A stretch of DNA of 56,480 nucleotides, from assembly GCA_902795345.1 (NCBI GenBank), contig CADBKO010000017.1:1-56480 (forward strand). The letters are read 5' to 3'. Both the position numbers and the translations under genes were made by a program. This document shows positions 8,573-17,039 of this stretch, in pieces. Under the pieces are notes generated by a model that was not told the origin of the DNA, ran no database searches, and worked only from the letters and a program-made list of their open reading frames with translations. Origin of the DNA: Oscillospiraceae bacterium. GTDB lineage: Bacteria > Bacillota > Clostridia > Oscillospirales > Oscillospiraceae. Positions within the stretch are counted from its first letter, which is position 1. Every line of letters starts with the position of its first letter.

Positions 8573-9532
8573 TCAGTGGATGGTGACAGGCAGGCCGTAT
8601 TCCTCCATGATGCCCTTGAGCTTCTGCATCTGGGCTTCGGAGGGGGGCGTTGCCTCCGCCACGGGCTTATCGCTGATGCGCAGATACTTGGTGACCCCCA
8701 GGTTGTGGTAGGGCAGCAGCTGCACCACCGTCACCGCTTCCCCCAGCTCTTTGCAGAATTCGGCAGTCTTTCGGATATTCTCCACGTCGTTGTTGAACAT
8801 GGGGATGGCGGGGATGCGCACCTGCATCTTCTTCCCCGCCGCGGCCAGACGCCGGGCATTGTCCAGGATGGGCTCGTTGGGCACGCCGATGATGAGCTTA
8901 TGCTTCTCGGAATCCATGTGCTTCAGATCATAAAGATAAAGGTCCGTGTAGGGCAGGGTGCGCGCCACGGTCTCCCAGGAGGCAAAGCCGGTGGTGTCCA
9001 GGGCGGTATGGACCCCCTCGGCCTTCATGCGCCTTAAGATGGCCACGGTGAAATCCGCCTGGCTCAGGGCCTCGCCGCCGGAAATGGTGATGCCGCCGCC
9101 GGAGCGGTCATAGAACTTCTTGTCCTGCATCAGCCGGGCTGCCAGCTTTTCCACGGTGTAGTCCTCGCCGCAGATGTAGAGGGCCTTGGGATAACAGACC
9201 TTGGCGCAGTCGCCGCAGTTGTCGCACACATCCCGCTTCACATGGACCATCTGGAGCATTTCCCCGGTTTTGGCGTCCTCGCGCTGCTCCCCCAGCTCCA
9301 GAGCGCCTTTGGCGCAGGCCCGGATGCAGCGGCTTTCACAGAGGGCGGTGCCCTGGCAGCGCATGCTGATCCAGCTCAGCTGGGGATAAAAGGCCTGGCT
9401 TTCCGGGCTGTGGCACCAGGGGCAATGGAGAGGACATCCCTTCAGAAACGCGGTGGTGCGGATGCCGGGGCCGTCCTGCACGGAAAAGCCCTGAATGTCG
9501 TAGATCCGACCTACGAGCTTGGATTCGTCCAT
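8573..9532 (-). CDS. Glycyl-radical enzyme activating protein (radical SAM)
   Basis: A 319-residue radical SAM enzyme that installs the glycyl radical on its partner using S-adenosylmethionine. The cluster-binding CPLHCPWC places cysteines at 33, 37 and 40; the SAM-contacting SGGGITISGGEAL follows. Between them lies an insert with two further 4Fe-4S sites (CESRCIRACAKGA and CDNCGDCAKVCYPKAL), typical of activases outside the PflA type, such as those for glycerol dehydratase, choline lyase or hydroxyphenylacetate decarboxylase. The ATG at 9532 is preferred over a TTG at 9538 because GAGGA sits six bases before it. The glycyl radical enzyme lies upstream, separated by an inverted-repeat element, so the two may not be tightly co-transcribed. 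Confidence 0.92.
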   Translation of the reverse strand: MDESKLVGRIYDIQGFSVQDGPGIRTTAFLKGCPLHCPWCHSPESQAFYPQLSWISMRCQGTALCESRCIRACAKGALELGEQREDAKTGEMLQMVHVKRDVCDNCGDCAKVCYPKALYICGEDYTVEKLAARLMQDKKFYDRSGGGITISGGEALSQADFTVAILRRMKAEGVHTALDTTGFASWETVARTLPYTDLYLYDLKHMDSEKHKLIIGVPNEPILDNARRLAAAGKKMQVRIPAIPMFNNDVENIRKTAEFCKELGEAVTVVQLLPYHNLGVTKYLRISDKPVAEATPPSEAQMQKLKGIMEEYGLPVTIH

Positions 9533-9556
9533 ATTCAATCCTCACTGTTCACAGAA

Positions 9557-9974
9557 GGGCGTGTTGCAAACTGCCATTACCACCCGTCATTCCGAGCCGA
9601 CGCGCACGCTGGCGTGGGAATCCGTCCTCTATTCGAGGGGAAACGGATTGCCGCAGCCTCATCGGGGCTTCATTCCGCGCGAGGGGTAGCAGGCGCGTCC
9701 CAGCGTGGGGGTAGCGCACGCATCCCTGCGAGGGGTAGCACACGCATCCCAGCGTGGGACCCTTGCGCGCGGAATGGGCCCTTGCGCGCGGAATGGGCCC
9801 TCGCGCCCGGAATGGGGACCCGCCGCGCAGCGGTGGGCGCGCTACTTCGCAATCATCACGTGTATACACGCCGCGATGAACGAAATAACTTTGCTCCAAT
9901 CGCGGGGCGTGGCTCTCTCTCTGAGGGAGGCATTTCATGGCTATGACGAGGGCGGGGCATTTTGCAACACACCC
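9557..9974. mobile_element. MITE-like inverted-repeat element between glycyl radical enzyme and activase
   Basis: A 418-bp non-coding block bounded by near-perfect terminal inverted repeats: 9557-9575 reads GGGCGTGTTGCAAACTGCC and 9956-9974 is its reverse complement at 17 of 19 positions. Inside are short direct repeats (variants of GAGGGGTAGC followed by A/GCGCATCCC, and three units of CCTTGCGCGCGGAATGGG or close to it) and small hairpins. No credible gene or target-site duplication was seen. It fills the whole 454-bp gap and ends 12 bp from the glycyl radical enzyme stop. Such a layout suggests a non-autonomous insertion element or a REP-type interspersed repeat; which one cannot be settled from one copy. 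Confidence 0.72.
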
Positions 9975-9986
9975 ATAACCTTAAAA

Positions 9987-12401
9987 TCAGAGATTCATCT
10001 CGGTCCGGCGGATCAGGTCGTCCTGGCAGCCCTTGAAGACCTCCACGAAGTAGGCGGAGAAGCCCGCCACCCGGACCACCAGGTCCTTGTAGTTCTCCGG
10101 GTGCTTCTGGGCGTCCCGCAGGGTGTCGGAGGAGACGATATTCAGCTGCAGCTCCATGCCGCCCTCCTCAAAATAGGTCTCCATGATGCTGCGCAGCTTC
10201 ATCAGGCCGTCGGCCCCCTTCAGGGCGGTGGGATGGAACTTCATATTGCAGAGGGTCCCGTTGCCGTAAAGGCTCTGGTCGAAGTTCAGCACGCTGTTCA
10301 GGAAGCTGACGGGGCCGTTCTTGTCCATGCCTTGCACATTGGAGATGCCGTCGGTGAGGGGTTCGCCGCTCTTGCGCCCGTCGGGCGTGGCCCAGGTCAT
10401 ATAGCCGAAGAGCACGTTGGCAGTGACGGGGTAGCAGCCGGCGGCGAAGTGGTTCCCGCGGGGGCCGGTGGCGGAATTGATGGCGTTGGCATAGGTGGAG
10501 GCGGTGAAATCCACATACTTGTCCGCTTCCCTGTCGCCGTTGCCGTAGCGGGGCACGATGCCGTTGATCTTCTGCCGCAGCTCCTCATAGCCCACCCAGT
10601 TTGCCATAAGGGCGTCGTAGAGCTCCCGGGTGGTGCAGAGGTGCTCCCGGAAGCAGCAGTAGTCGATGATATTCAGGCTGTCGGCCACATTGCCCAGGCC
10701 GATGCAGCTGTTGCCGGTGGAGTTGTACTTCGCGCCTCCGGCCTGGCAGTCCTTGCCATTGTCCATGCACCCCTCCAGGGTGGCGGAGAGCAGGGGCAGG
10801 GGGTTGTGGAAGGAGCTCATGGATTCCCAGGCATTGATGCAGGAGCACTGCCACTTGCAGAAGAAATCGAAGGCCGTCTTCACCGCAGCCAGGACTTCGT
10901 CCATGTTCTTCATCTCATAGAGGTAACCCGTGGCGGGGCCGAACTGCTTCGCTTCCCCGCCGGTGAAGGCATAGCCGTTGTTGATGGCCATGAGGAAAGC
11001 ATTGGCGATATTCAGATAGCTCTCGGTGCCGGTGCCGCCGGGCTGGGCCCACTCGTAGCCCCCCACGGAGGGCTCCACGCAGCCGTTGAGGCAGTAGTTC
11101 CGGGCGTCCTCCAGAGGGATGCCCCGCTTCATGAGGGCCTGGATGATGACCTTGTCGGATTCAAAGGTGGGCACGCCGCCGGCGATCTTGGTGGTCTCGA
11201 TGGCGGCCTCCCACAACTCGTCGGGGGTCCCTTCGTGGATGCGCAGGGCCTGGGGAGGATCGTGGAGGACCAGGCGGCCGGAGGCCTGGAGCATCATGTA
11301 GGTCACGGCGTTGGTGGCGTCCTTGCCGTCCTTATCCACGCCGCCCAGGGTCATGAGCTGGCCGGAGGTGTAGCCCGGGCCGGACTTGGTGGCCCCTTCG
11401 GACCAGATCTTGTTGCACTCGGCCACCTTGAGATAGAAGAGATCCATCAGCTCCTGGGCATACTCCGGGGTGATGGCGCCGCTGGCGATATCCTGGTCGT
11501 AGTAGCGGCCCAGGTACTGGTCCACCCGGCCATAGCTGATGCCGTGGAGCTGCCCGTCCATGCAGAGGGCCAGCTGATAGAGATAAATGCACTGAACGGC
11601 GTCATGGAAATTGCGGCAGGGGTTCTTCATGATCCAGTTCAGGCAGTCTGCCATCTCCAGCAGTTCCTTCTTCCGCTCCGGATCGGCGCAGGCCTCGGCC
11701 TGGCGCAGGGCCTCGGCGGCATAGCGCTCGGACCAATGGATGATGCCCTCGCAGACGATATCCACAGCCCGATAGAAATTGTACTTATAAATGCTGTCGC
11801 CGTAGATGCCCTCTTCCTCCAGCTTGGCCATCTTCGCCAGGGCTTCCTCCCGGATGGCGCCGAAGCCCTTCTGGGTGGCGGTCCAGAAATTGGCAACGAA
11901 GTGGCCCACAGGGGACTCGCAGTTGTCGTGGGCAGAGAAGCAGACGGAACCGTTGCCGTCCAGCTTGTCCCGATAGTAACGGGGGATGTACTCGTCCGTG
12001 ATGGCGCTCATGGAATGGGTCGCCCAGAAGTCGCCGGTCTCCAGCAGATACTTCTCATCCTCGGGGTCGATGTCATAGGGGTCCACGCTCCGGTTGCGGA
12101 TGTTGTCTGCACGCAGCTCCTTCATGAACCAGTTGAAGCTGGTCTCGGGATAGAGGGCGCAGCAGCGGTAACTGGTGCCCTGCCAGCCCACGATCACCTC
12201 GTCCTCGTTGATGAGGACGGGCATATTCTCAAAGAGGTTGCGAAGGTTCTTGGCACGCTTCAGGATACCGGTGATCTGGGGGTTCGCCATATAGAACTCC
12301 GTGACCAGCCGGTAACGATTGATGTCAATCCTCGGCTTGGTGGTGCGGTATTTCTGCCGGATCCTCTGCACCCGCAGGGAGATGGGTTTCAGCTCGTACA
12401 T
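9987..12401 (-). CDS. Glycyl radical enzyme (PFL/dehydratase superfamily, substrate unknown)
   Basis: An 804-residue enzyme of the pyruvate formate-lyase-like superfamily. The thiyl-radical cysteine is Cys441 in LNGCVEPSVGG, with the Cys-x-Glu pair (Glu443) found in dehydratases, C-N/C-S lyases and arylacetate decarboxylases rather than in PFL, which has Cys-Cys. The radical-bearing glycine is Gly780 in RVAGFSAYF, close to the C-terminus. Length and motif fit the glycerol/diol dehydratase, hydroxyproline dehydratase and related groups better than the longer choline lyase. Strong AGGAGGAAGGAG precedes the start, 28 bp after an Old Yellow Enzyme family gene that may reduce its product. Substrate residues cannot be assigned by eye. 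Oxygen sensitive; implies anaerobic metabolism. Confidence 0.93.
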   Translation of the reverse strand: MYELKPISLRVQRIRQKYRTTKPRIDINRYRLVTEFYMANPQITGILKRAKNLRNLFENMPVLINEDEVIVGWQGTSYRCCALYPETSFNWFMKELRADNIRNRSVDPYDIDPEDEKYLLETGDFWATHSMSAITDEYIPRYYRDKLDGNGSVCFSAHDNCESPVGHFVANFWTATQKGFGAIREEALAKMAKLEEEGIYGDSIYKYNFYRAVDIVCEGIIHWSERYAAEALRQAEACADPERKKELLEMADCLNWIMKNPCRNFHDAVQCIYLYQLALCMDGQLHGISYGRVDQYLGRYYDQDIASGAITPEYAQELMDLFYLKVAECNKIWSEGATKSGPGYTSGQLMTLGGVDKDGKDATNAVTYMMLQASGRLVLHDPPQALRIHEGTPDELWEAAIETTKIAGGVPTFESDKVIIQALMKRGIPLEDARNYCLNGCVEPSVGGYEWAQPGGTGTESYLNIANAFLMAINNGYAFTGGEAKQFGPATGYLYEMKNMDEVLAAVKTAFDFFCKWQCSCINAWESMSSFHNPLPLLSATLEGCMDNGKDCQAGGAKYNSTGNSCIGLGNVADSLNIIDYCCFREHLCTTRELYDALMANWVGYEELRQKINGIVPRYGNGDREADKYVDFTASTYANAINSATGPRGNHFAAGCYPVTANVLFGYMTWATPDGRKSGEPLTDGISNVQGMDKNGPVSFLNSVLNFDQSLYGNGTLCNMKFHPTALKGADGLMKLRSIMETYFEEGGMELQLNIVSSDTLRDAQKHPENYKDLVVRVAGFSAYFVEVFKGCQDDLIRRTEMNL

Positions 12402-12429
12402 GGTTTTCTCCTTCCTCCTGTTGCTCTGT

Positions 12430-14313
12430 TTACACGTTCATGGCGGCATAGAAGCCGTCCCGGACCGCGGTGGTGATGTTGCCCTGGCGAAGGGCGCAGT
12501 CGCCCACCGCATACATTTCCTCGCAGACGCCCTCCAGGGCCTCCAGCACATCCTTCCTGGGCCGGACCCCCAGGCTGAGAGCCACGGTATCACAGGGAAG
12601 CTCAACGGTCGTGCCGTCCTTCTCCTCCCCGATGAGGCTGGCGGGGGTGATGGCCTTCAGGCGGAATTCCTCCTTGAACACCACACCCTCGTTCCGGGCC
12701 AGCCGGTGGGCCTTCCCCACCGCCTTGTCCCTGGAGAGGACCGCCGCCATGGGCAGCATGTCCATCACCACCACTTCATGGCCCTCCCGGGCCAGGGTGA
12801 TGGCGGTCTCGGTGCCGGTGAGTCCCGCGCCCACGATGATCACTTTCTTTCCGGGCTTATAAAGGCCCCGGTCGATGTCCTGGGCCAGGCAGACATTGGC
12901 GCCCTTGACGCCCTCCACAGGTGGGATGATGGGCGTGGAGCCCACGGCGAGGATCACCGCGTCGGGCTTTTCCGCCTCGACGCGCTCCCGGGTAGCCTCC
13001 GTGCCCAGGCGCAGGTCGATATTCGGGTCATGCATCGTCATGCGGACGCTCCAATCCCCGTAGCGGCGCACATCCCCCTTCAGGGGATTGGCTCCGGCGA
13101 TGCGGAGGCTGCCCCCCAGCTCCTTTTCCTTCTCGAACAGCACCGGCTTCAGGCCCCGCTCCGCGAGACGCCGCGCAGCCTCCATGCCTGCGGCGCCGCC
13201 GCCCACGACCACCACCTTTTTGCCGGGCTTGGCGGGCTCGATGCGGTCAAAGAGGGGCTGGCGGCCCTGGGGCGGATTGACGGTGCAGCGCAGGGGCTTG
13301 GGACAGCCGTGGGGATCGTCCCCGGTGCAGACGTTGCAGCGGAGGCAGGGGCGGATCTCCTCTACTCTCCCCTGCTTTGCCTTTATGAGCTGCTCCGGGT
13401 CCGCCAGGAAGGCGCGGATCATGGCCACCGCGTCGCACTGGCCTTCCCGGATGGCCTTCTCGGCGGAGAGGATATCGTGGCTGCCCACGCTGAGCACGGG
13501 TATCTTCAGCCCGGCGGCCTTATACTTCGCCGCGATATGCAGGTTGGTGGGCCGGGGCATATAGGTGGACTGGATGGTATAGTCCATGGTGCGGATGTCG
13601 TACATGCTGCCGGCGGAGATGTGCACCATGTCGATCTTGTCCTCCAGGGCCTTGACGAAGCGGATGCCGTCCTCATAATGGACGCCCTCGGGATAGATCT
13701 CGTCGCCGCTCATGCGCACTTCGATGGCCATATTGGGGCCGATGCGCTGCCGCACCATGTCGATCAGCTCCCGGGCGAAGCGGATGCGGTTATCGAAGGT
13801 ATCGCAGCCATATTCGTCGGTCCGCTTGTTCACATGGGGGGAGTAGAAGGAGGCGGCGGTGTGCCCGTGGCCGAAATGGAGCATCACCATGTCGAAGGAA
13901 GCCTTTTTGCACCGCTCCGCCGCGTCGGCAAAGGCCTTCTGGATGCCGTGGATCTCCTCCACGGTGAAGTCCGCGGGCAGCTTCTCGTCCCGCAGATTCA
14001 GCTCGATGGAGGCGATGGCGCCCCAACGATGGACGGCGTCGGTCAGCTTTACGAGGCCGTGGACCACCATGGGATCCGCCAGATTCACCACATAATGGTT
14101 TTGATCGGCATAAGCCTGGGTCACGGGGCTGTCCCCCACGGTGACGATGCCCGCCCCGTACTTGGCGAACTGGGCGGTGAAATCCACGAATTCATCCGTC
14201 ACCAGCCCGTCCTTCGTGCAGAGGAAGGGCTCTGCCGGGGAGACCTCGATGCGGTTGCGGGCCCGCAGAGGTCCTACCTGCAGGGGCTGAAAGATCGCGC
14301 TTATCTTTTCCAT
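12430..14313 (-). CDS. Old Yellow Enzyme family FMN/Fe-S/FAD oxidoreductase (enoate or dienoyl-CoA reductase-like)
   Basis: A 627-residue three-domain flavoprotein. Residues 1-340 form the FMN-binding TIM barrel (FQPLQVGPLRARNRIEVSP; substrate-side HFGHGHTAASFYSPH). A 4Fe-4S motif follows, CLRCNVC then CPKPLRCTVNP. The C-terminal part has two Rossmann units, VVVVGGGAAGMEAARRLA and VIIVGAGLTGTETAITLA, for FAD and NAD(P)H. This architecture is shared by 2,4-dienoyl-CoA reductase, clostridial 2-enoate reductase, BaiCD-type bile acid enzymes and trimethylamine dehydrogenase. The usual Fe-S spacing is C-x2-C-x3-C; here it reads C-x2-C-x2-C, a small deviation. Gene order suggests it acts with the glycyl radical enzyme 28 bp downstream, perhaps on an unsaturated product; that is inference. 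Confidence 0.88.
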   Translation of the reverse strand: MEKISAIFQPLQVGPLRARNRIEVSPAEPFLCTKDGLVTDEFVDFTAQFAKYGAGIVTVGDSPVTQAYADQNHYVVNLADPMVVHGLVKLTDAVHRWGAIASIELNLRDEKLPADFTVEEIHGIQKAFADAAERCKKASFDMVMLHFGHGHTAASFYSPHVNKRTDEYGCDTFDNRIRFARELIDMVRQRIGPNMAIEVRMSGDEIYPEGVHYEDGIRFVKALEDKIDMVHISAGSMYDIRTMDYTIQSTYMPRPTNLHIAAKYKAAGLKIPVLSVGSHDILSAEKAIREGQCDAVAMIRAFLADPEQLIKAKQGRVEEIRPCLRCNVCTGDDPHGCPKPLRCTVNPPQGRQPLFDRIEPAKPGKKVVVVGGGAAGMEAARRLAERGLKPVLFEKEKELGGSLRIAGANPLKGDVRRYGDWSVRMTMHDPNIDLRLGTEATRERVEAEKPDAVILAVGSTPIIPPVEGVKGANVCLAQDIDRGLYKPGKKVIIVGAGLTGTETAITLAREGHEVVVMDMLPMAAVLSRDKAVGKAHRLARNEGVVFKEEFRLKAITPASLIGEEKDGTTVELPCDTVALSLGVRPRKDVLEALEGVCEEMYAVGDCALRQGNITTAVRDGFYAAMNV

Positions 14314-14377
14314 ATTACGCTCCCTCCGGCAGCGCGGCGCTGCCTGAAAGTCTCTTATATTTCCATCAGTATAGCAT

Positions 14378-14406
14378 AACCGGCCTCCCGAAAAAAGAGG
14401 CCGGTT
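14378..14406 (-). terminator. Hairpin terminator of the greA-type operon
   Basis: AACCGGCCTC (14378-14387) and GAGGCCGGTT (14397-14406) flank a loop that contains the A/T-run. It lies 10 bp after the GreA-type stop and upstream of the OYE-family gene, so it separates two minus-strand units. Confidence 0.6.
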
Positions 14407-14416
14407 CTATTTTGTG

Positions 14417-14926
14417 TCAGTATCGGCTGATTTCCAGACTATCGTCGTCCTCGCCCTTCTCGATGGCGCGGATGACCACATGGTAGCTTTCGCCGCTCTC
14501 CGGCTCCACAAGCACCTTCTCCCCCGCTTTCCGGCCCATAAGGGCCTTGCCCAGGGGGGATTCCTTGCTGATGAGCCACTCCATGGGGTTCTGCCGCAGG
14601 GTGGTCACCAGCCGGATGCGCTGCTCCTCCTCGTCCTCCTCGAACCAGACGGTCAGGAAGTCGAAAAGCCCCGCCACGTTCTCCTCGGCGGCGTGCCTAT
14701 CCTCGATCACCACGGCGGTGGCGATCATATTCTGCAAATACCGGATGCGGCTGTCGTTGCGGTTCTTCGCCTGCTTGGCCGCCTTGTATTCAAAATTCTC
14801 GCTCAGGTCCCCGAAGCTGCGGGCGACCTGCACGTCCTCGATCAGCTTGGGCCGCAGAGTATTCAGCCGGTAGTCGATCTCCTCCTGCATCTTCTGAATG
14901 TCCACTTTCGTCAGTTCGTCATGCAT
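14417..14926 (-). CDS. Transcription elongation factor GreA-type protein
   Basis: A 169-residue protein expected to enter the RNA polymerase secondary channel and stimulate cleavage of backtracked transcripts. The N-terminal coiled coil carries the family tip sequence, FGDLSENFEYKAAK (about residues 38-51), with the acidic pair needed for catalysis. The C-terminal FKBP-like domain shows ISKESPLGKALMGRKAGEKV. Divergence from canonical GreA (for example an extended acidic EEDEEEQ segment) leaves open that it is a Gre paralogue rather than the housekeeping factor. Start ATG at 14926 has AGGAGA upstream. It is the second gene after a histidine phosphatase, 19 bp apart. Confidence 0.85.
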   Translation of the reverse strand: MHDELTKVDIQKMQEEIDYRLNTLRPKLIEDVQVARSFGDLSENFEYKAAKQAKNRNDSRIRYLQNMIATAVVIEDRHAAEENVAGLFDFLTVWFEEDEEEQRIRLVTTLRQNPMEWLISKESPLGKALMGRKAGEKVLVEPESGESYHVVIRAIEKGEDDDSLEISRY

Positions 14927-14945
14927 GGCTGCTTCTCCTGTCGTC

Positions 14946-15674
14946 TTAGTCGTGTCTTTCCTCCGCGCAGTCCCAGGTCTCGCAGAACCTGGCGGAAAAG
15001 CTGGGCTCCTGGTGCGCGGCGGTGAGGTGAGATATATCCCCGAAGGAAATCATGCGGAAGGAGGCGATCCCCTCCCGGCGTTCTTCCGTCACCAGAGTGG
15101 TGACGGAGGTGGTGAGGGCACAGGTCCCGTGCCAGAGGGGCATGGGGGAAATGCCCAGGAGGTGCCCCAGCATCACGCACCCCACCCCGAAATGGCAGAA
15201 GAACAGGATGCTGTCCCGGTTGGGCTTCTCCGAGCGGAAGATATCCCCCTCGTGCCGGTAGCCGTGCTTCGCCAGGACCTCGTCCAGGCCGTCATACACC
15301 CATTTTGCTTCCGCGGGCACGCCGGAAGCCTCCATGACGGGGACATGCATCCATCCTTCCCGGTCATAGAAAGCCTTTTCCGAAGTCCAGCTCTGGGGAA
15401 GCCAGTCCCAGATCACCGTTTCCCGGCCCGCGTCCGGGTCGAAGCGGCGGGGGGCAAATTCCCGCAGCCACCCCTTCGTCTCTCCCTGCCGCCCCAGGCG
15501 GCCCAGGGTCGCCTGGGCAGTCTCCCGAGCCCGGCCCAGCGGGGAAACATAGATGGCGGCGAAATCCAGTTTTTCCAGCCTGTCCGCCAGGAGCTCCGCT
15601 TCCCGCCTGCCCCGCTCCGTCAGGCAGTCGGCGGCGTAATCCGGGTCGCCGTGGCGCACGATATACAGCTTCAT
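14946..15674 (-). CDS. Histidine phosphatase family protein
   Basis: A 242-residue enzyme of the phosphoglycerate mutase-like branch. It starts MKLYIVRHGDPDYAADCLTE, where the RHG motif provides the phospho-accepting histidine. The second active-site His is in FFCHFGVGCVMLG. It lacks an export signal, so it acts in the cytosol on a small phosphoester or phosphosugar; the substrate is not deducible. The ATG at 15674 was chosen over an upstream in-frame ATG because GGGGAGGGAAC sits directly before it. It is the first gene of a two-gene unit with the GreA-type factor. Confidence 0.88.
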   Translation of the reverse strand: MKLYIVRHGDPDYAADCLTERGRREAELLADRLEKLDFAAIYVSPLGRARETAQATLGRLGRQGETKGWLREFAPRRFDPDAGRETVIWDWLPQSWTSEKAFYDREGWMHVPVMEASGVPAEAKWVYDGLDEVLAKHGYRHEGDIFRSEKPNRDSILFFCHFGVGCVMLGHLLGISPMPLWHGTCALTTSVTTLVTEERREGIASFRMISFGDISHLTAAHQEPSFSARFCETWDCAEERHD

Positions 15675-15716
15675 AAGTTCCCTCCCCCGCTCCATAAAAA
15701 GCGCGTTGACGCTGCG

Positions 15717-15745
15717 ATTATACCACCCCGGCTCCCCGGGGGCAA
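15717..15745 (-). promoter_or_regulatory. Putative promoter of the histidine phosphatase-greA unit
   Basis: TTGCCC (15745-15740), 17 nt, consensus TATAAT (15722-15717) on the minus strand. It is back to back with the SDR promoter, making a compact divergent control region. Confidence 0.65.
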
Positions 15746-15759
15746 GAGCGCCGGGCTCC

Positions 15760-15788
15760 TTGACTTCAGCGGCAAAGCATGGTATCTT
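15760..15788 (+). promoter_or_regulatory. Putative promoter of the SDR gene
   Basis: TTGACT (15760-15765), 17 nt, TATCTT (15783-15788), about 40 bp before the start codon. The same TATCTT box is used by the tRNA-Asp promoter at 33786. Confidence 0.65.
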
Positions 15789-15827
15789 TAATGCATCAAA
15801 TTAAATGACAAATTGGAGGGTTTTCTC

Positions 15828-16808
15828 ATGGGCGATTATCTGAAGGGCAAAGTCGCCATCGTCACCGGCTCGGGCATGGGCATCGGCCGGGCGGTGGCCA
15901 AGGCGCTGGCAGCCGAGGGCTGCAAGGTCGTCACCAACAACCGGGCTCCCTGGGACGGGGTCATCCCCGTGGACGAGGAAAAGTTCAGCAAGCTCTCTAA
16001 GGAAATGCAGGACTGGGCCATGACCGAATACGCCAAGTATTACGGCGACGCGGAGCGGACGGCCCAGGAGATCCGGGACGCGGGGGGCGAGGCTGTCGCC
16101 TGCTTCGGTGACATCTCCGACTATGAGGCCGCCGGAAAGCTGACCGAGTGCGCCATCAAGACCTATGGCAAGCTGGACATCGTGGTGAACATCGCTTCCG
16201 CCTTCGGCTTCAGCCCCGTGCAGGATATGCCGAAGAAGATGTGGGACCGGGTCAACACCGTCAAGCCCACCGGCCACTTCTATGTGATCCGTCAGGCCGT
16301 TCAGCACATGATCGACCAGGGCTGGGGCAGAATCGTCAACTGCGCCTCCCCCGCCTGGGCCGGCGGCAACCTCCGACAGTGCGAATACTGCGCGGCCAAC
16401 GCGGGCGTGGTGGGCATGACCTACGGGCTGGCTGCCGAGCTTCAGGAATTCGGCATCACCGCCAATGCCTTCGCCCCCGCCGCCAAGACCCGCGCCAGCG
16501 TGGACATGGAGATCCACAATGTCCTGGAGGGCGATCACAGCGTCATTTCCGGCAATCCCATCAGCTATGACGGCACCGCCGCCCCCGAGACCTTCGCCAA
16601 CTTCATCGTCTGGCTCTGCGGCGAGGACGCCAAGGATGTGACCGGCCAGGTCTTTATGACCATGGGCAAGTTCATCGGGCGCTATGCCCTGCCCGCTGTG
16701 GAAGGCGCCATGTTCGCCGACGGGGACGCCTGGAGCCTGGAGGAAGTCACCAAGAAGCAGGCTAGTCTCTTCAAAAAGCCGGAAGGCCCCGCCTTCGGAC
16801 GGAAATAA
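15828..16808 (+). CDS. Short-chain dehydrogenase/reductase family protein with altered catalytic tetrad
   Basis: A 326-residue Rossmann-fold protein. The nucleotide-binding motif TGSGMGIGRAV is at residues 13-23, the NAG-equivalent is NIASAFG, and Ser174 lies in NCASPAWAG. The active-site segment reads Y187-C-A-A-N191: the Tyr is 13 residues after the Ser as expected, but the lysine of the universal YxxxK is replaced by Asn. That lysine lowers the Tyr pKa and binds the nicotinamide ribose, so either activity is changed or another residue compensates. The C-terminus is about 60 residues longer than a minimal SDR and there is an insert after TNNRAP. TGGAGGG lies eight bases before the ATG. A terminator follows. 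Confidence 0.86.
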   Translation: MGDYLKGKVAIVTGSGMGIGRAVAKALAAEGCKVVTNNRAPWDGVIPVDEEKFSKLSKEMQDWAMTEYAKYYGDAERTAQEIRDAGGEAVACFGDISDYEAAGKLTECAIKTYGKLDIVVNIASAFGFSPVQDMPKKMWDRVNTVKPTGHFYVIRQAVQHMIDQGWGRIVNCASPAWAGGNLRQCEYCAANAGVVGMTYGLAAELQEFGITANAFAPAAKTRASVDMEIHNVLEGDHSVISGNPISYDGTAAPETFANFIVWLCGEDAKDVTGQVFMTMGKFIGRYALPAVEGAMFADGDAWSLEEVTKKQASLFKKPEGPAFGRK

Positions 16809-16818
16809 AAAACTGCGA

Positions 16819-16847
16819 AAGCCCGGCAGCCGCCGGGCTTCCTTTTT
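16819..16847 (+). terminator. Rho-independent terminator after the SDR gene
   Basis: AAGCCCGGC, loop AGCC, GCCGGGCTT, then CCTTTTT. Compact and canonical; it separates the SDR from the microprotein cluster. Confidence 0.88.
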
Positions 16848-16862
16848 CCGGGAGGTATAACG

Positions 16863-17039
16863 ATGAAGCTCTATGACGCCGCCTTTGACCCCGTTATCAA
16901 CGAGACTGCGGATAACCTTGTAAACGCGCTGGTGCTGGTGGCCGCCGTGGTGATCGTGGCCGGGGTGATCCTGCTGGTGCTGCGCAGGCGGCGCAAGGGC
17001 GGCAGGAAAGGCAAAAACGAAAGGTCGGAAGACAAGTGA
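16863..17039 (+). CDS. KLYD-motif single-pass membrane microprotein 1 (58 aa)
   Basis: An ATG at 16863 with GGGAGGT upstream opens a 58-residue protein. It has three parts: a short N-terminal segment starting MKLYDAAFDPV, one hydrophobic helix of about 20 residues (ALVLVAAVVIVAGVILLVLR) and a basic tail RRRKGGRKGKNERSEDK. The basic tail predicts a cytosolic C-terminus. Two more proteins with the same plan follow at once. I do not recognise the family. The strong ribosome site, the 4-nt stop/start overlap with the next gene and the triplicate arrangement argue that it is real despite its size. Confidence 0.75.
   Translation: MKLYDAAFDPVINETADNLVNALVLVAAVVIVAGVILLVLRRRRKGGRKGKNERSEDK

Noticed and set aside
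9705..12476. A 923-codon open frame on the plus strand opposite the glycyl radical enzyme
   Set aside because: Same reason; it crosses the inverted-repeat element and has no recognisable motif.
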